From positions 1 to 64,000 of the forward strand of contig JACCIC010000279.1 of the NCBI GenBank assembly GCA_018907035.1: a stretch of 64,000 nt of DNA. The letters are read 5' to 3'. The DNA is from Sycobia sp. Sy_11. Lineage: Eukaryota > Arthropoda > Insecta > Hymenoptera > Epichrysomallidae. Below, one piece after another: positions 11,255 to 23,500 of the stretch; position 1 is the first letter of the stretch, and each line of letters opens with the position of its first letter. A program made the position numbers and the translations under genes. The notes under the pieces were generated by a model. It was not told the DNA's origin. It saw only the letters and a program-made list of their open reading frames with translations, and did no database searches.

Positions 11255-12292
11255 CGGGTGGATTGATAATTTTACGGCCTGACCAAGAAAACAACGATTT
11301 TAAGAATTTTTTTTATTTCTCAACATAGTCTCCTCTATAGACTGATTCGTCAAGCTGCTCAAAATACCCATTTACAGATTCGATTACTACTTCATTGTCT
11401 GTAAATCTCTTACCGTCAAGCCATTTTTTGAGGTTAGCAAACAGTTAATAGTCACTCGGGGTAGGTCTGGAGAGTAGGGAGGGTGCGGCATCAAGTCAAA
11501 CTTCAGATCGTTGATCTTAGCCATCGCAACGATTGATGTGCGACCATTGCGCTGGTGCGTTATCGTGATGAAACAAGATTTTTTTCTTCACCAGAAAAGG
11601 TCGTTTAGCTTTCACTTCGTGGCTCAAACGTTGCAATAAGTCTGCGTAGTATTGACCAGTGATCGTTTTACCCATTTGAAGGTAATCAATGTATATAATA
11701 CCTCTTGCATCCCAAAAAACAGTAGCCATAACCTTGTTCACCGAAAAATTGTTTTTGGCTTATTTGGAGTTGGTTCTGCTGGTCCAATCGACTGTTTAAA
11801 CTGTTGTTTGGTTTCAGGAGTGTAGTGGTGGACCCAAGTTTCGTCAACGGTTATGAATCGACACAAACATTCGCTTGGATTACGCTTATACAACGCCAAA
11901 TTGGCGGTAGAAATGTTCTTTCGAATCAATTTTTCGTCGGCTGTTAGCAAACGTTGCACCCATATAGCACAGAGCATTTCCATATACAAATGTTGGTGCA
12001 AAATGTTTTGTACACGTTAATATGACATCTTACAAGTCTCAGCTATCTCACGCACTTTTAATCTGTGGTCTTTCAGTAGTATTTGATGGATTTTTTCGGT
12101 CACATCTGGAGTTGTGACTCAATGGGGCGTCCTGAGCACAGCTTATCAGAGGTGCTCACACTACCATTTTTAAACTCGGAAACCCACTGCTTAACGGTTG
12201 AATATGATGGGGAGAATGTCCCCAGTGTTGAGTCCATCTTTTCTTTAATTTCCTTCGGCTTTAACCCCTTCAAATAAAAGTATACACCCTCG
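11255..12292 (-). mobile_element. Mariner-family transposon nested in gypsy
   Basis: A mariner-like element on the minus strand, bounded by TA at 11253-11254 and 12293-12294. The left end reads CGGGTGGATTGAT and the right end, reversed, CGAGGGTGTATACTT, matching the terminus of the related element at 41029-42181. Transposase pieces lie at 12001-11738 and 11741-11517 with VDETWVHHYTPET and ILFHHDNAPA. The N-terminal part carries stops, and the C-terminal part from about 11517 to 11310 is out of frame. It is inactive. Confidence 0.85.
11517..12001 (-). pseudogene. Mariner transposase remnant (DETWVHHY type)
   Basis: Two frames cover the central transposase. The upstream piece has the first catalytic Asp in ITVDETWVHHYTPETKQQ; the downstream piece has TVFWDARGIIYIDYLQMGKT and the second Asp in HHDNAPA. 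They join at about 11740 by a shift. The third Asp region (PSDY-like) lies below 11517 in a further frame. The sequence is closely related to the transposase at 41984-41355. Confidence 0.85.
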
Positions 12293-12524
12293 TAAATTCG
12301 CAGCCAAACATTTTCCAGCTAGAAGACCGAAAATAGACACGTTTTGAATATAAAAACTTAAAATCACCACTATGATTGATGTCTAAATATGTAAGAAATT
12401 AATAATATGCTTCTATGATTATAATATCTGATTAACTAACCTAGAAGTACGACATTTCTTTTCAAAGTACAATTCTAAAAACCAGTCACAATTTTAATAC
12501 GTTAACTAGACTACATACTATAAG

Positions 12525-12525
<1 letters not shown>

Positions 12526-12565
<40 letters not shown>

Positions 12566-12665
12566 TGTGTGTGTATGTATATATGTATGTATGTGTGTAT
12601 GTATGTGTATATACATGCCTATGTATGTATGTATATGTGTATATATTTATGTATATATGTAGATA
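12526..12665. repeat. (TA)n / (TATG)n microsatellite
   Basis: About 36 bp of TA repeats followed by about 100 bp of mixed TGTA/TATG units. Confidence 0.95.
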
Positions 12666-13169
12666 TTTATTGTGTCACTGTCTTAAGGAAGACAACATGT
12701 ACAAGAATCGAGGAGATGAAGCTTTAAATTAGTTTATTGAGGCAATTATAGAAAGGGGGATGGGATGACATCTAAACCGAAGGGTGGCCGGTACGATTAC
12801 GCACCATGAGCTATCGAAGGGTGTGCGTATGGCTGCGCGCTCTCTGTTTAGAAGGCGTAAATTTATTGTCTATCCATCAAGAACGATCGCACCTGGGGCC
12901 CAACTGTACGTCTGGGATTGAGACAGAGTGCTGTTTTTCCTTCTCCATTTACTATTGTCATCAAGATATTTTTGATTTATCGTCAATTCAAATTTTATCG
13001 TCGAGCAGAGCACTTCATTTAGATTTGTTTCCTCTCTAGTTTCAACGTCTGGAAGATCTTAATGTAGCGCCCTTAGTAAGAAGTAATTAATATAAATATC
13101 CCGTTCGTATCTAGGTAAATAGCGTGTATACGTATATTTGAGTGTAACTGCGTAATTGTGCACGTGGAA
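12666..13169. other. Unassigned sequence
   Basis: Contains a 77-codon plus frame at 12806-13039 with no recognisable motif. No gene supported. Confidence 0.3.
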
Positions 13170-13313
13170 AGTGTCAAGATGTCAATCGAGTGAGTAGAGA
13201 TTTAATATTACGTTGGCGGAGTTACGGATTCGCAGGCCGAACTCCTTTATTATTTTACTACAGGCCGAGAAATAAAATCGGTCGCCTTACTTAATTGCCT
13301 GATCTCGTAAATG
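13170..13313 (+). repeat. Dispersed repeat, copy 1 (partner at 27523-27652)
   Basis: About 140 bp that align by eye with 27523-27652, sharing TCAATCGAG, GGCGGAGTTACGG-like and GAGAAATAAAATCGGTCGC blocks and ending in a CTCGTA motif. The AATAAA inside suggests an LTR fragment or other retroelement end, but no partner coding sequence is adjacent. Confidence 0.6.
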
Positions 13314-13654
13314 GTAACAATTCATTTCGTGTATCAATGATTCACGAATGCTATTCAAACACAAGCACAAAAGCATAATGTTAGTTACGCAGACAATAAT
13401 TTTGAAGGGCAATAGTAAAAAAATATAGGAAGAGATTAAAATCAAATTCTATGTAAATAATTATATCATAAATCTTTGTCGAAGATAAATAAATGTATTT
13501 TATTAATAAATAGTAAAATCTATACATTCAGATCTGTTCATTTATTGATTCCTTTAAAAATCATAAATTTTCATATCCTGTTAATCATGGCAATGGTTTT
13601 GAAGTTATTTTTAATTGTACTTATGAAGATTTTCTAAAATAGTTCTTCCTAAAA

Positions 13655-13660
13655 TTTATT
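13655..13660 (-). terminator. Candidate polyadenylation signal of the cubilin-like gene
   Basis: AATAAA on the minus strand about 355 bp downstream of the stop codon at 14015. The intervening sequence is AT-rich with no further splice-linked coding exon seen, fitting a 3' UTR. Positional inference only. Confidence 0.45.
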
Positions 13661-14014
13661 TACAGAATATGTAAAAAACTCTAAGACTTGGCATTGGATT
13701 TCTTAGGTAGTATATTCGTCTTCTGGTAAAAAATATAATCTGCTCATTAAGTTTGTCACCTTATCCAAATTCAAATTACAATAATATATTATGATAAAAT
13801 AGAGCAAGACAGATGTTTGTCGTGGCGTAAATTTATGCTGACCGAGCAAAAAATGATAATTATTTAAATTAGAAATTATTTTCAAAACTCCAATTCTTCG
13901 ATTTCAGTATCCCACAATATATTGAACAAAATTATTGCAGACTGCAGGTAGAAAAATGAATAAGCAGCTAATATTGTAAATTGTGAACTATCATTTGACA
14001 TGACATACAATAAC

Positions 14015-14122
14015 TTATTCACTTTTAAAATTAATAACCCAGCCAGAACCACCATTATTTAAGCTTGTATTATAAGTAACAAACACTCGATTATTTTGAG
14101 AAATAAAATCTGCTGGTAGATC
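14015..14122 (-). CDS. Cubilin-like terminal exon 11
   Basis: Terminal exon of 36 codons including stop, acceptor TTTTTCTAG. Encodes DLPADFISQNNRVFVTYNTS and ends GSGWVINFKSE then TAA: the last strands of CUB-E with no transmembrane or GPI-type tail. Confidence 0.88.
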   Translation of the reverse strand, partial: DLPADFISQNNRVFVTYNTSLNNGGSGWVINFKSE

Positions 14123-17100
14123 CTAGAAAAAGAATAATAATTTCCTTAATAATAATAAATATAATATTGTTTTTATAATGTAATAATTTGAATCTTATTT
14201 CAATAATTTAAAAAAAAAATTTTATCATAAATTAATGTTGTACTTGATATAATTTATAGTTCATTAATTACTGAATAGAGATTGAAAAATATTTGTACAT
14301 ACTCCTCCACAATATGTAACAATTGAATTTTCATTGCCATTTAGCTGCATTTCAGAAATCATCAAATAATCAGTACCGCACATATTTGATGATCCTATAT
14401 CAAAAATGGTGAAATGTAGAACAATTTTCATTCCTTTTGGTACACTAATATCCCAGATACAAGTACTTTGATTTCTATATGGATTGGGATATAATGGTGA
14501 TGTAAATACACCTCCATAGTTAAAAATTTGTCCACCACATCCTCTACCTATATAATAAAAAAATTATCATATTTCATTATATACTGCTAATTAATTTAGA
14601 CTTATATTATGGGCTATAATTATTAAAACCATTTTTATGTGATTACCATTTGTAGTTGAGGTATATGTTATATCATAACCATTATTATTATAATGTCCAC
14701 TTCTACTGTCAAATGCATGTAAACTAATTTGATTGCTAGTACTGAACACTGGATTAGGTATTGCGAAATTGCAAACTGTTTGAATTACATGCCCTTGAAA
14801 GCCACCATCTCGAATCTAAAAGACATTGTTCATTAAAACACTATTCGTATTTAGTACATATATTGATTATTTTGGTTTCAAAAGCTGAGAGAAACGATTT
14901 TTTCTCAATATGATAATTTTTGTTTAAAAAACTCAATATTATTCCAAATCAGAATAGACTCTGTAAAATTAAATTTCGTTTATTATATCGAGCAAAATCA
15001 TGGCAATTTTCCAGCCAAATACACGTCATTTGGGGCAATCGTTGATTTTATTCTTTAATCTGAGGAAAAATGCGGCTGAAGCCTATCATTTTCTTTAGGA
15101 ATCTTATGGGGCGAAATTTATTGGTTAATCAACGTACCGCGAGTGATTCAAGTGGTTCAAAAGCAGTGATTTTGAAATTAAAGACAAGGATCGCTCCAAA
15201 AAGCCGAAAATATGTGAAGACCATCCGCCAAAGGATCATTCTATTGTGCCCTACTTATTCATTTGAAGCAAGTCTTACAGGAAAATTACTCAGAATATGA
15301 GACGAGCTAGGAGTTATTTTTCATGACGATAATGCTCAGTCACATATTGCTGCTGTAATCCAAAACTGTTTGAGCAATAGTAGAAGAGAAAAAAAAGAAG
15401 CGAATTTATTTCACATGAACAGACGAAACGAACAGGTTCTCACCAGCGATTTCTAAATCAGCCGCAGTCAATGGGCTTTGCAGTGGGCGTGATGCTCGTG
15501 TTTGAAATCATCATTAACATCCATGAAAAGCACGTTGTGCGCTCTTGGACGACTTTTTATATTTTACATTGATCTAGCATGCAGGAGCATACGGAGACAA
15601 CCCCACTGCCAGGCATAGAGATAGAACAGATGTAGCGAATATATCACCATCGCTCTCGGGCGGACCGTACGGGATTGGCCGCGTGACAGCGCATTTCAGC
15701 TTTTTCTTCCTTCCGTTACTATACATTTTAATGAAAGAACAAAGTACAGTATATTGTCTGTCAGTCCCCCGAGCCCCCAAAGATTCCGGCGAGAGAAAAG
15801 GGCGGTCCGGCGAGACGCGAAATCTCTCGTTAAATGGGAGCAGGAGTAATGACGCAGAAGGCGAAATAAAGTTCGCTAAATTAAAATCGAAATTTAATTT
15901 AATCAAAATTTAACTTCATATACACAAAAATAATGAACTGCGCAAGACGCAGACCGAGGGTCGCCACGATGGCGACGCGCAACATGATTTGAAAGAGAGA
16001 TAGAGAAAGACAAACCAAGCTGCCATTTACAGTCACGTTGGCACGGTTCACTTTTCCCTCGATGTCTGTATTATCCTCGCGGAAATGCAAGTACGCTAAC
16101 GAGGAAGCGACGGCAGGCGATTCTCGAGTCCATGACTGCGAGCTGCTGATCAAGTGTCATGAAGAAGCAGGGAGGTCATACTCGCAAAAGAAACAGTTCG
16201 GTGTGGCGGGTAACTTTTAAAGGTCGCTCAGTCGATAGTTAGATTCAGGCTACGTCTTTCTTAGCGCAAGTCCGAGATTCTCTTGGCGAGCACCAACGCT
16301 CGCATGCGGCTTCAGTTCCTTCTTCCCCTCTTTCAGTCTCTTCTTACTCACGCCTTGGTCCGAACATATCATCGTCGCCCTATAACAAAATTTACATAAA
16401 TCACCAGGCACATTGAAATATACACATTCAGACACAGACAACATACACGGGTTACTACCAGTAGGAAAAGTCAGATTTTTCGGATCTAGTACTTATTTTT
16501 CAGTTATGGCATTTACCAATTTACTTTAGTTAACGAACACCATCATTTGTCTAAACATTATAATTTTTTGATCCGTGAAAAATGAATCGTAATATATCGT
16601 TTTTTCGACAAGTCCTTTTGCACTATAGTGTTTTGAAAAAAAGTGTAGCATGTTTTGGATAACAAGCTCCATCGCTTACAACATACTAGGATAATCCTAA
16701 ACGTAAGAAATCATGGGTGGAAACAGGCAAACCTTCCACATCGACACCAGAACAGAACATCCACGGCCAAAAGATATTGCTGTGTATTTTATGGGATCAA
16801 CAGAGTATACAACTTTACTACAAGCTGCTAAAGCCGAATGAAACCGTCACTGCAGAAGTGTAAAAACGTCGATACAATGATTTACAACAGAAATTGATCG
16901 AACATGGATAAGCAAACGCGAGCAATAGTCACAAAGTCATTCTTTGCATGATAATGTTCGTCCATATGCTTCAAAAGCCGTCAAAAACACCATATTAGCG
17001 ATTGAATGGGAAGTGTTACTGCATCAAGCGTACTCACCAAATATTGCGTCCTTTTATTACCACCTATTCAGATCGATGTAGTACGACGTCGTTGATACGT

Positions 17101-20100
17101 ACTTCTGACATTTTCAAAAGTGTGAGCATTGGTAGATGTTTGGATCGCCTCGAAGCCGCCATCGTTTATTCGCCAAGGTATCACCATATTGCCAAAAAGA
17201 TGGAAAAAAGTAGTAAAAATGACGAAAAATATTTTGATTAAGCTATCGTGTATCCATTTTCCGTCATAAATGTCCTTTTTCCGTTTAAAAAATTCGGAAA
17301 TTAAGTTCGCCCCCTAAAAGCTGCTCTGTCTCGGGGAGAGCTGAATCTTACCGATTGAATATTGGCAGGAGACCAGCGATATATACACTTGAAGAGTCAC
17401 TCGCTCCTTAGATCCGAGTTTCTGCTTCGCTGACCCATTGCCTCGATACTCTGGCCGGCTCCGTACCACTTTTTCGGAGCGTTACGAATTAGTTCCCAGA
17501 TTGTTAAGCCCCTTTTTTTGAAGACATCGAGCCAAACCTCTGCCTTTCTCTTGAATATTTTGGAAAGCACCTGCGTTAACTCTCCATCGGTTATCTGTGA
17601 ACGTTACTGGCACTCCTCGATTCGCTTAAAGAATAACTATAGATCTTGATGGAATTTTCCTAACGTATATCTAATTTACGAACCACAAGATCGATGTCTA
17701 TCTTGGATTTCCAATGATTTCGGTTTTATCACTGGGCAATCCTCCGGGCAGAGTAATCCTCGAGGAATTACCTCCCCCCTCACCTTCCAGCCATGTCTAC
17801 GGGCACGCGGACTTAGACGTGGCGTAAAGACACCAGTGGCTGGAGGTTGCTTAGAAACCGATGATTTCTTGCATGGCAGATGCTTGATGCACGAACACAC
17901 GAATGTCTTGAATTTGCAACCTCTTACGTACAAGATCGTCGATCAATCTGGTACTCCGGACCGGCACTGAATGACTCTACGACAGAACAGATAATTGTAC
18001 TGACATGGCCGCAATTATGGAGGTAGATTATAGGTGGAGGGCTCGCGATTACGCTTGATGATGGGGTGGAATCATACGCCCTGACTGGTCTTCTAGCGGG
18101 AGTAAATCCATACCAGTCTAGCTGGGTAGAATCGACCTCAATGAAGGATTTCATTGAGCCATTCATCTACCAACCTTTCAAAGAAGGATATCTTGGCTGA
18201 CTCGTGCTGAAGATAAACACGACCCGCGTCTTCCATTTATTCATCGATGAAATCTTCTGGGTCATTTCCCATTTAAGCCTCTTGAAAATACTCTCGGCGC
18301 TTAGCAGAGACAGCTAATGGAGGTATTCTTCGACCGTCTCTGCCGAAAAATATAAATACCATTCGTCGATTTAAGTCGACAGTGTTTATGGGGAGGATTA
18401 GGTCGGACTATACGTATCAATTTTATTTTAGAGGACCGAATAAAATGGGTGCTCTCTATAATTTGTTAACAAAAATAGAAATAATATTTTCTTAATCAAG
18501 CACACCTTGAGTCCACTAATGCACGCGAGCTTATCATCTCTCTGGGTTGGAGAAATCAAAAAAATTTTGTGTTATATGACAAACCTGAAATGATGCCCTG
18601 GGCTTTATTTTATTATATTTCTTTATTTTGTGTAGAAATTGGTGCCTCTAGCCTCTAGAGCTATTAATTTCTACACCAATCTATTAAAAACTTGAAATAT
18701 GTTTAAAAAAATAAATTTCAGTAAGAGAATCAAGAGAAATATCAATACAATAAATATAGAATTATTATCAAGCCCGGAACTGACTAAAAAATTCATCATT
18801 GCTGCCTTTTTCGATTCGTGTGAGTTGTAATAGACTTAGCAGCCTATTATTTATTTTTTAAAGTATTAGATACATTTCCTTCTAACTTAAAAATAATTGA
18901 ATCTAATGAGTGACATGCCCCAACCATGTTAGTTATTATCTACTATAACTAGGCACTGAGGCGTCTAGGTCTAATCCGCCCCTGGGATTAATTATTTAAT
19001 CAGGGATGTCCGTCTGGAACTAAGTCCTCATTCATAGAGGGTGATGATTCCTCAACGGAATAGGTTAATTTACAACCCTTTTGGATCGTAGAATCCTCCG
19101 AGATATTCCACAAACTTACCTTTTTCCCTATATTCCTTGTCTTTTTATATTAATAATCTAAATGCGGAAAATTCTAAAAGGAGGGAACTGATAGTTAATT
19201 ATAACGGGATAAATATAAAAGGATATGTATTTATATCTTTTTATATGATAAATAATCAAATTAATATAATTTTAATATATAAAAAAATAATTTATTAATT
19301 ATAAATAATACAATAGATATTAACTATTATCCCTAACTATTAGCACCTACATTCGTCTAACGCTCGCTATCTGACACACACAGGAATGCGATAAAGAAAA
19401 TCGGTTTCGCGTAGAGTGGTGTAGAGAACTAAGTATTGGAGCCCCACTTTACCGAAGAATAAAGAAAGCTTTTTCCGCTGAATAAGCATGCCTAGCGCGA
19501 TTTATCTAATTATTATTCTGCGGAGTTATTTTCCTCTTTTATACATGTATAAAGAAAATAAAGAAATAATATTAAATAAAGAAAATAAAGAACCGTCAAT
19601 TTTCAGTCGACGCTGAAAATTTACGACCCAACGACGAAAGAATGATTTCTTCCTCTTTCTCACTAGTAGAGCTGATGAGACTTCGATGTCTTAGATTCTC
19701 GGACGCGTCAATGCACCAGAACTTAAATTCAATATTATGAACTCGCTTTGTATTTGGATTCACAAATAACAGAATACACATATACACACGGTATAGTAGA
19801 TCGGATGAATTATTTTCTTTAAGTTGAAAAATTAAAAAGAAAACGAGACAGATATAGTAAAAATGCAACAATTTTGTATAATATTATATTATATTATTTT
19901 CAAAAATTATTAATATCCTATACCATATTTCCCACCTTTGGCTCTGTCTCTTTATCTCATTTTCCCTTAATTTTCTAACTTAATAATAATTGATACTAAT
20001 TTCGGAATAACAACTGCAGGTAGCCTTATTCTGTACGCGTTACAGTACCTATTTGTTTTACAAAAATCTAGGGTAACATAATATAGTATATTATAATTAA

Positions 20101-20451
20101 AAAAGAAATTGTAGTACTAAATATTTAATTTTCCAGGCTTCTATATTAAAGGTAAGAAGTTTTTATAAATACCTGCATATTAGCTTTAGAACAATCATTA
20201 GATCCAGGTAGGAAAAAGTGATTAAAGTACATGTTAATCGTATAATTTTCTGGTACTTTTATGGTAATCCAACAATCAGTTATATCGTCATGAACGATTC
20301 TACCTTGAATATTTGTATAATTATATGAACAGCTAGCTTTACTGTATTCCAGTTTGAAACCTTTCTTTTGCATCTCATTATTCGAGATTTTGTAATTAAT
20401 TTCAACATCATCGAAATTGCTAAAATAAAACAGTAACGTCTTTAGCTTTAA

Positions 20452-20504
<53 letters not shown>

Positions 20505-23500
20505 TATACATACATATTTATTTAAACTTATTTATTTAAATATATTTGTTTAAACTTATTTTTATATAATGTTAGATTGCAAGGTATATTATATTGTTAT
20601 TATATTATATTTCTACTTAATCTACATTTTTTGTTAATGTACTGTCTAATTTAATTACGCATAAATAATCGCCAAGCGTTACGCATGTGTTGTATGGTCT
20701 AAAGCACAAGTTCACATATGGCACGTATTCTTACTATTAACCCAATAACCCAATATATCATTTAAGAAGTGAAAATATAAATATTATCTGGCGAGAATTT
20801 CTTAGAATAATGATACGAATTGTCTAAAATATTGGTCATTTTTAGCACAAATAGGTTTTTGCTGTTTGTGAATAGTTAACTCCAGCAGTTAGAGCTCGTC
20901 TATTTTAAAATTTGCAGTTAGAGCTCGTCTATTTTTACGCAAAGGGTAGCCTGGACAAGTACAACCCCAGCAAAGCAACCGTGCATCAGGACCTGTTATG
21001 TGACCTGTATTTTGATTGCTGAGGGACTTGCGAACAAGCTTCCCCGAAAGGGAGGCCTTTTCTCTGATTTAGATAAGGTCGACGCTTTGCTCTTCCCTGC
21101 ATGAGGTAAACTCGGGCACGAGTTGCGACTGCTCTTTTTCGACGTAAGAGCTGCGACCCCTGGCACCTTGAAATCAGGAGAAGCGGCTTCAAATCCCACC
21201 TTTTGCAAGACTTTGGGCATGATTCACTCTTCGAGTGATGCTGGCGGCTTATGCTTGCACTCCGTGTCAAGGACGCATTCGCCCTCTCGCGTGAGCTCGA
21301 TCAGCCAGTTTACACTCGTAATCTTCTCCCGAGGAACTAATTTCTTTATTTCCGAGAGTATATTACAGTATATGAGCGCGAACTGCTCGTCGTCCGATCA
21401 TGGTTCTTCGAACCTGTTGAGGATCGTTAACAAGCAGAACACATAGTCACGTGCTGGCTCGCATTTAGTCTGTATGCGCCGTTGTGCGTCGCCTATCAGT
21501 TCGGCTTATAAGTGCATATCGACGCAGTAGCAGCTACATGCCACATGGCAGGAAATTTACTACGTATTCTAATTTTTCTGGGAGAAGCGGTAACAATGCA
21601 AGTCACTTCCTCTAATAGCTCTATTATAGCAATGAGCATATTCTCATATGTGAGCCGTATCAGCCTGCGGTATTTCCTGATCCTCTGGTGGACCTCCTCG
21701 ACGCTTTTACTCTTGGCGCCATTGAAATGGATTTTCCATTGGCGCACGGTTTTTCCAATGTATCTCGCTTCTATGTTGTTAAAAATAAATTTTTTCATTT
21801 CATCGCATATTGTCGAGGTAGCGATAATTTTTAACAACTTTTTATCTCTGCGCGCACGTATTTTTGCGGCTTCGCTATCGGTCTCGCGCTCTATAGTGTT
21901 CTCTGGGTTATAATTGACATCCTGTCTGCGGTACAGTCTGGCAGCTCTTTGAAATCGGGAACTATTATTTTTGAGTTCCCATTCCATCGTTATAATGTAT
22001 GTATTTTCTTCTCATAAGCTATTGAAACAGTCATTGAAATTACTTGGAGGGGTTACAGTCGTCATCACTTATGAAATTAATCTCGTACAGAAGAGAAAGA
22101 AAAAAAAATATTTACTTGTAAAGCAAAATAAAGTAATAGAAAAAGATTTATAGAGAAGGAAAATGGATGCCACACGATTTGACTTGATTATATTGTTCTG
22201 TTTTTATATTAAATTTCCCTTTCTTCTGTGAGCAATCAGATAAAAACATTGGCCTTTGTAAGTACGATGGACGAGACACGCGAGTATTGGCGCGCGCGGT
22301 GGGGTAAGAGGCGGGGGACACCGTCGAGCACAAGGCGCGAGGTCGCGCAGAAGCGTCTTAAGGTTATTCGTAATGAGGATGGCGCGCGCGTCGCGTTTGG
22401 TCGGACAAATTCGGCGCGGGCGCCTTGTGTGCTATACTGTTAACTACTTTTGAGTGGTCACACCATGAAAGTACTATTGTAGGAATCCAACTCATTCGTT
22501 TGAAGTGAGCATTTTAGAAAAAATGGTCAGAATATAAGACCAGGTCAAGTAGTTGTCCTGACGCAACCCTTTATTTTTTAAATTGATTTTTCTGAATTAG
22601 TATTAGTTTTACAAATAATAGTCATATTTAAATATGATCTTTTTGAATTTTTTGTTTGATATACACAGCGTGTTCCATAAGTTTTAAGACTAGGGGTACA
22701 AAAAACAATAAATGTATAAAATTTTTCCAACAAACTTTTTATTCATAATAGTATCCATTAGAAGTAATACAGAATTTGGAACGATATTCCAGTCTTTTCA
22801 TTCCTTTTAAAAACTCCTCTTCTGGAGTAAATTTTAATTGCATTGACACAGCTTCTCGTATTTCGTTTATGAACGCAAAACGGTTCCCTTTCAAGTCCAT
22901 TTTTAGTTTTGGAAACAGAAAGTAGTCAGAGAAACAGTAATCATGCGAGTATAGTGGGTGGCTGAGTACAGGAACTATTTTTTTGGCCAAAAATTGTATG
23001 CTAGTTTTCTTAGTATGTGCTATTGCATTATCATGAAAGAGGAACGAAGCGCGTGCACGTTATTTTTTTAACTCATTCATTAGAATACGGGAAATGATGA
23101 ATTCTGGCATTTCAGTAAGTTCTTCAATCAATCTGTAACTAGAGTTATCCTTTAACGTATATACGACTTTGTGGATATTATCGTCATGCTTCGTGGCGCA
23201 TGACTGTCCGCTGTGTTTATCTTCTTCAACTGACTCTTTACCTGTCGTAAAGAGGTTATACCACCGAAAAATAATAGCACAAGACATAAAACATTGAGCA
23301 TTAGCGACTTTTAACATTTCCTTCATTTTCGTTACACATTTACCAATATTAAAGTCAAAATTTAATTCCAGCAGGTTGTTCGATATCTCTATTCGTCTTA
23401 AAAAATGACAGCGACCACTTTGATACTTCGAGACAAGCTGCTACTGAACAGCTGTATGTAATTCGATGAACTTAAAACTTTGTATAGATGTAGAGGAAGA

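Larger units (their letters stand above)
6420..12350 (+). mobile_element. Ty3/gypsy retrotransposon, decayed, interrupted by a mariner
   Basis: Plus-strand remnants read in Ty3/gypsy order: gag (6479-7560), zinc-knuckle-like piece (about 8219-8290), protease-like piece (about 8462-8560), RT (about 8960-9566), RNase H (about 9690-10106) and integrase (about 10420-11254, continuing at 12295-12350). Many stops and shifts break it. I could not find a convincing pair of LTRs at either end, so the outer limits are approximate. A mariner sits inside the integrase C-terminal part. Confidence 0.75.

Noticed and set aside
15574..16153. Pair of genes on opposite strands
   Set aside because: Frames overlap on both strands, are short, and have no motif or splice context; treated as unassigned intron.
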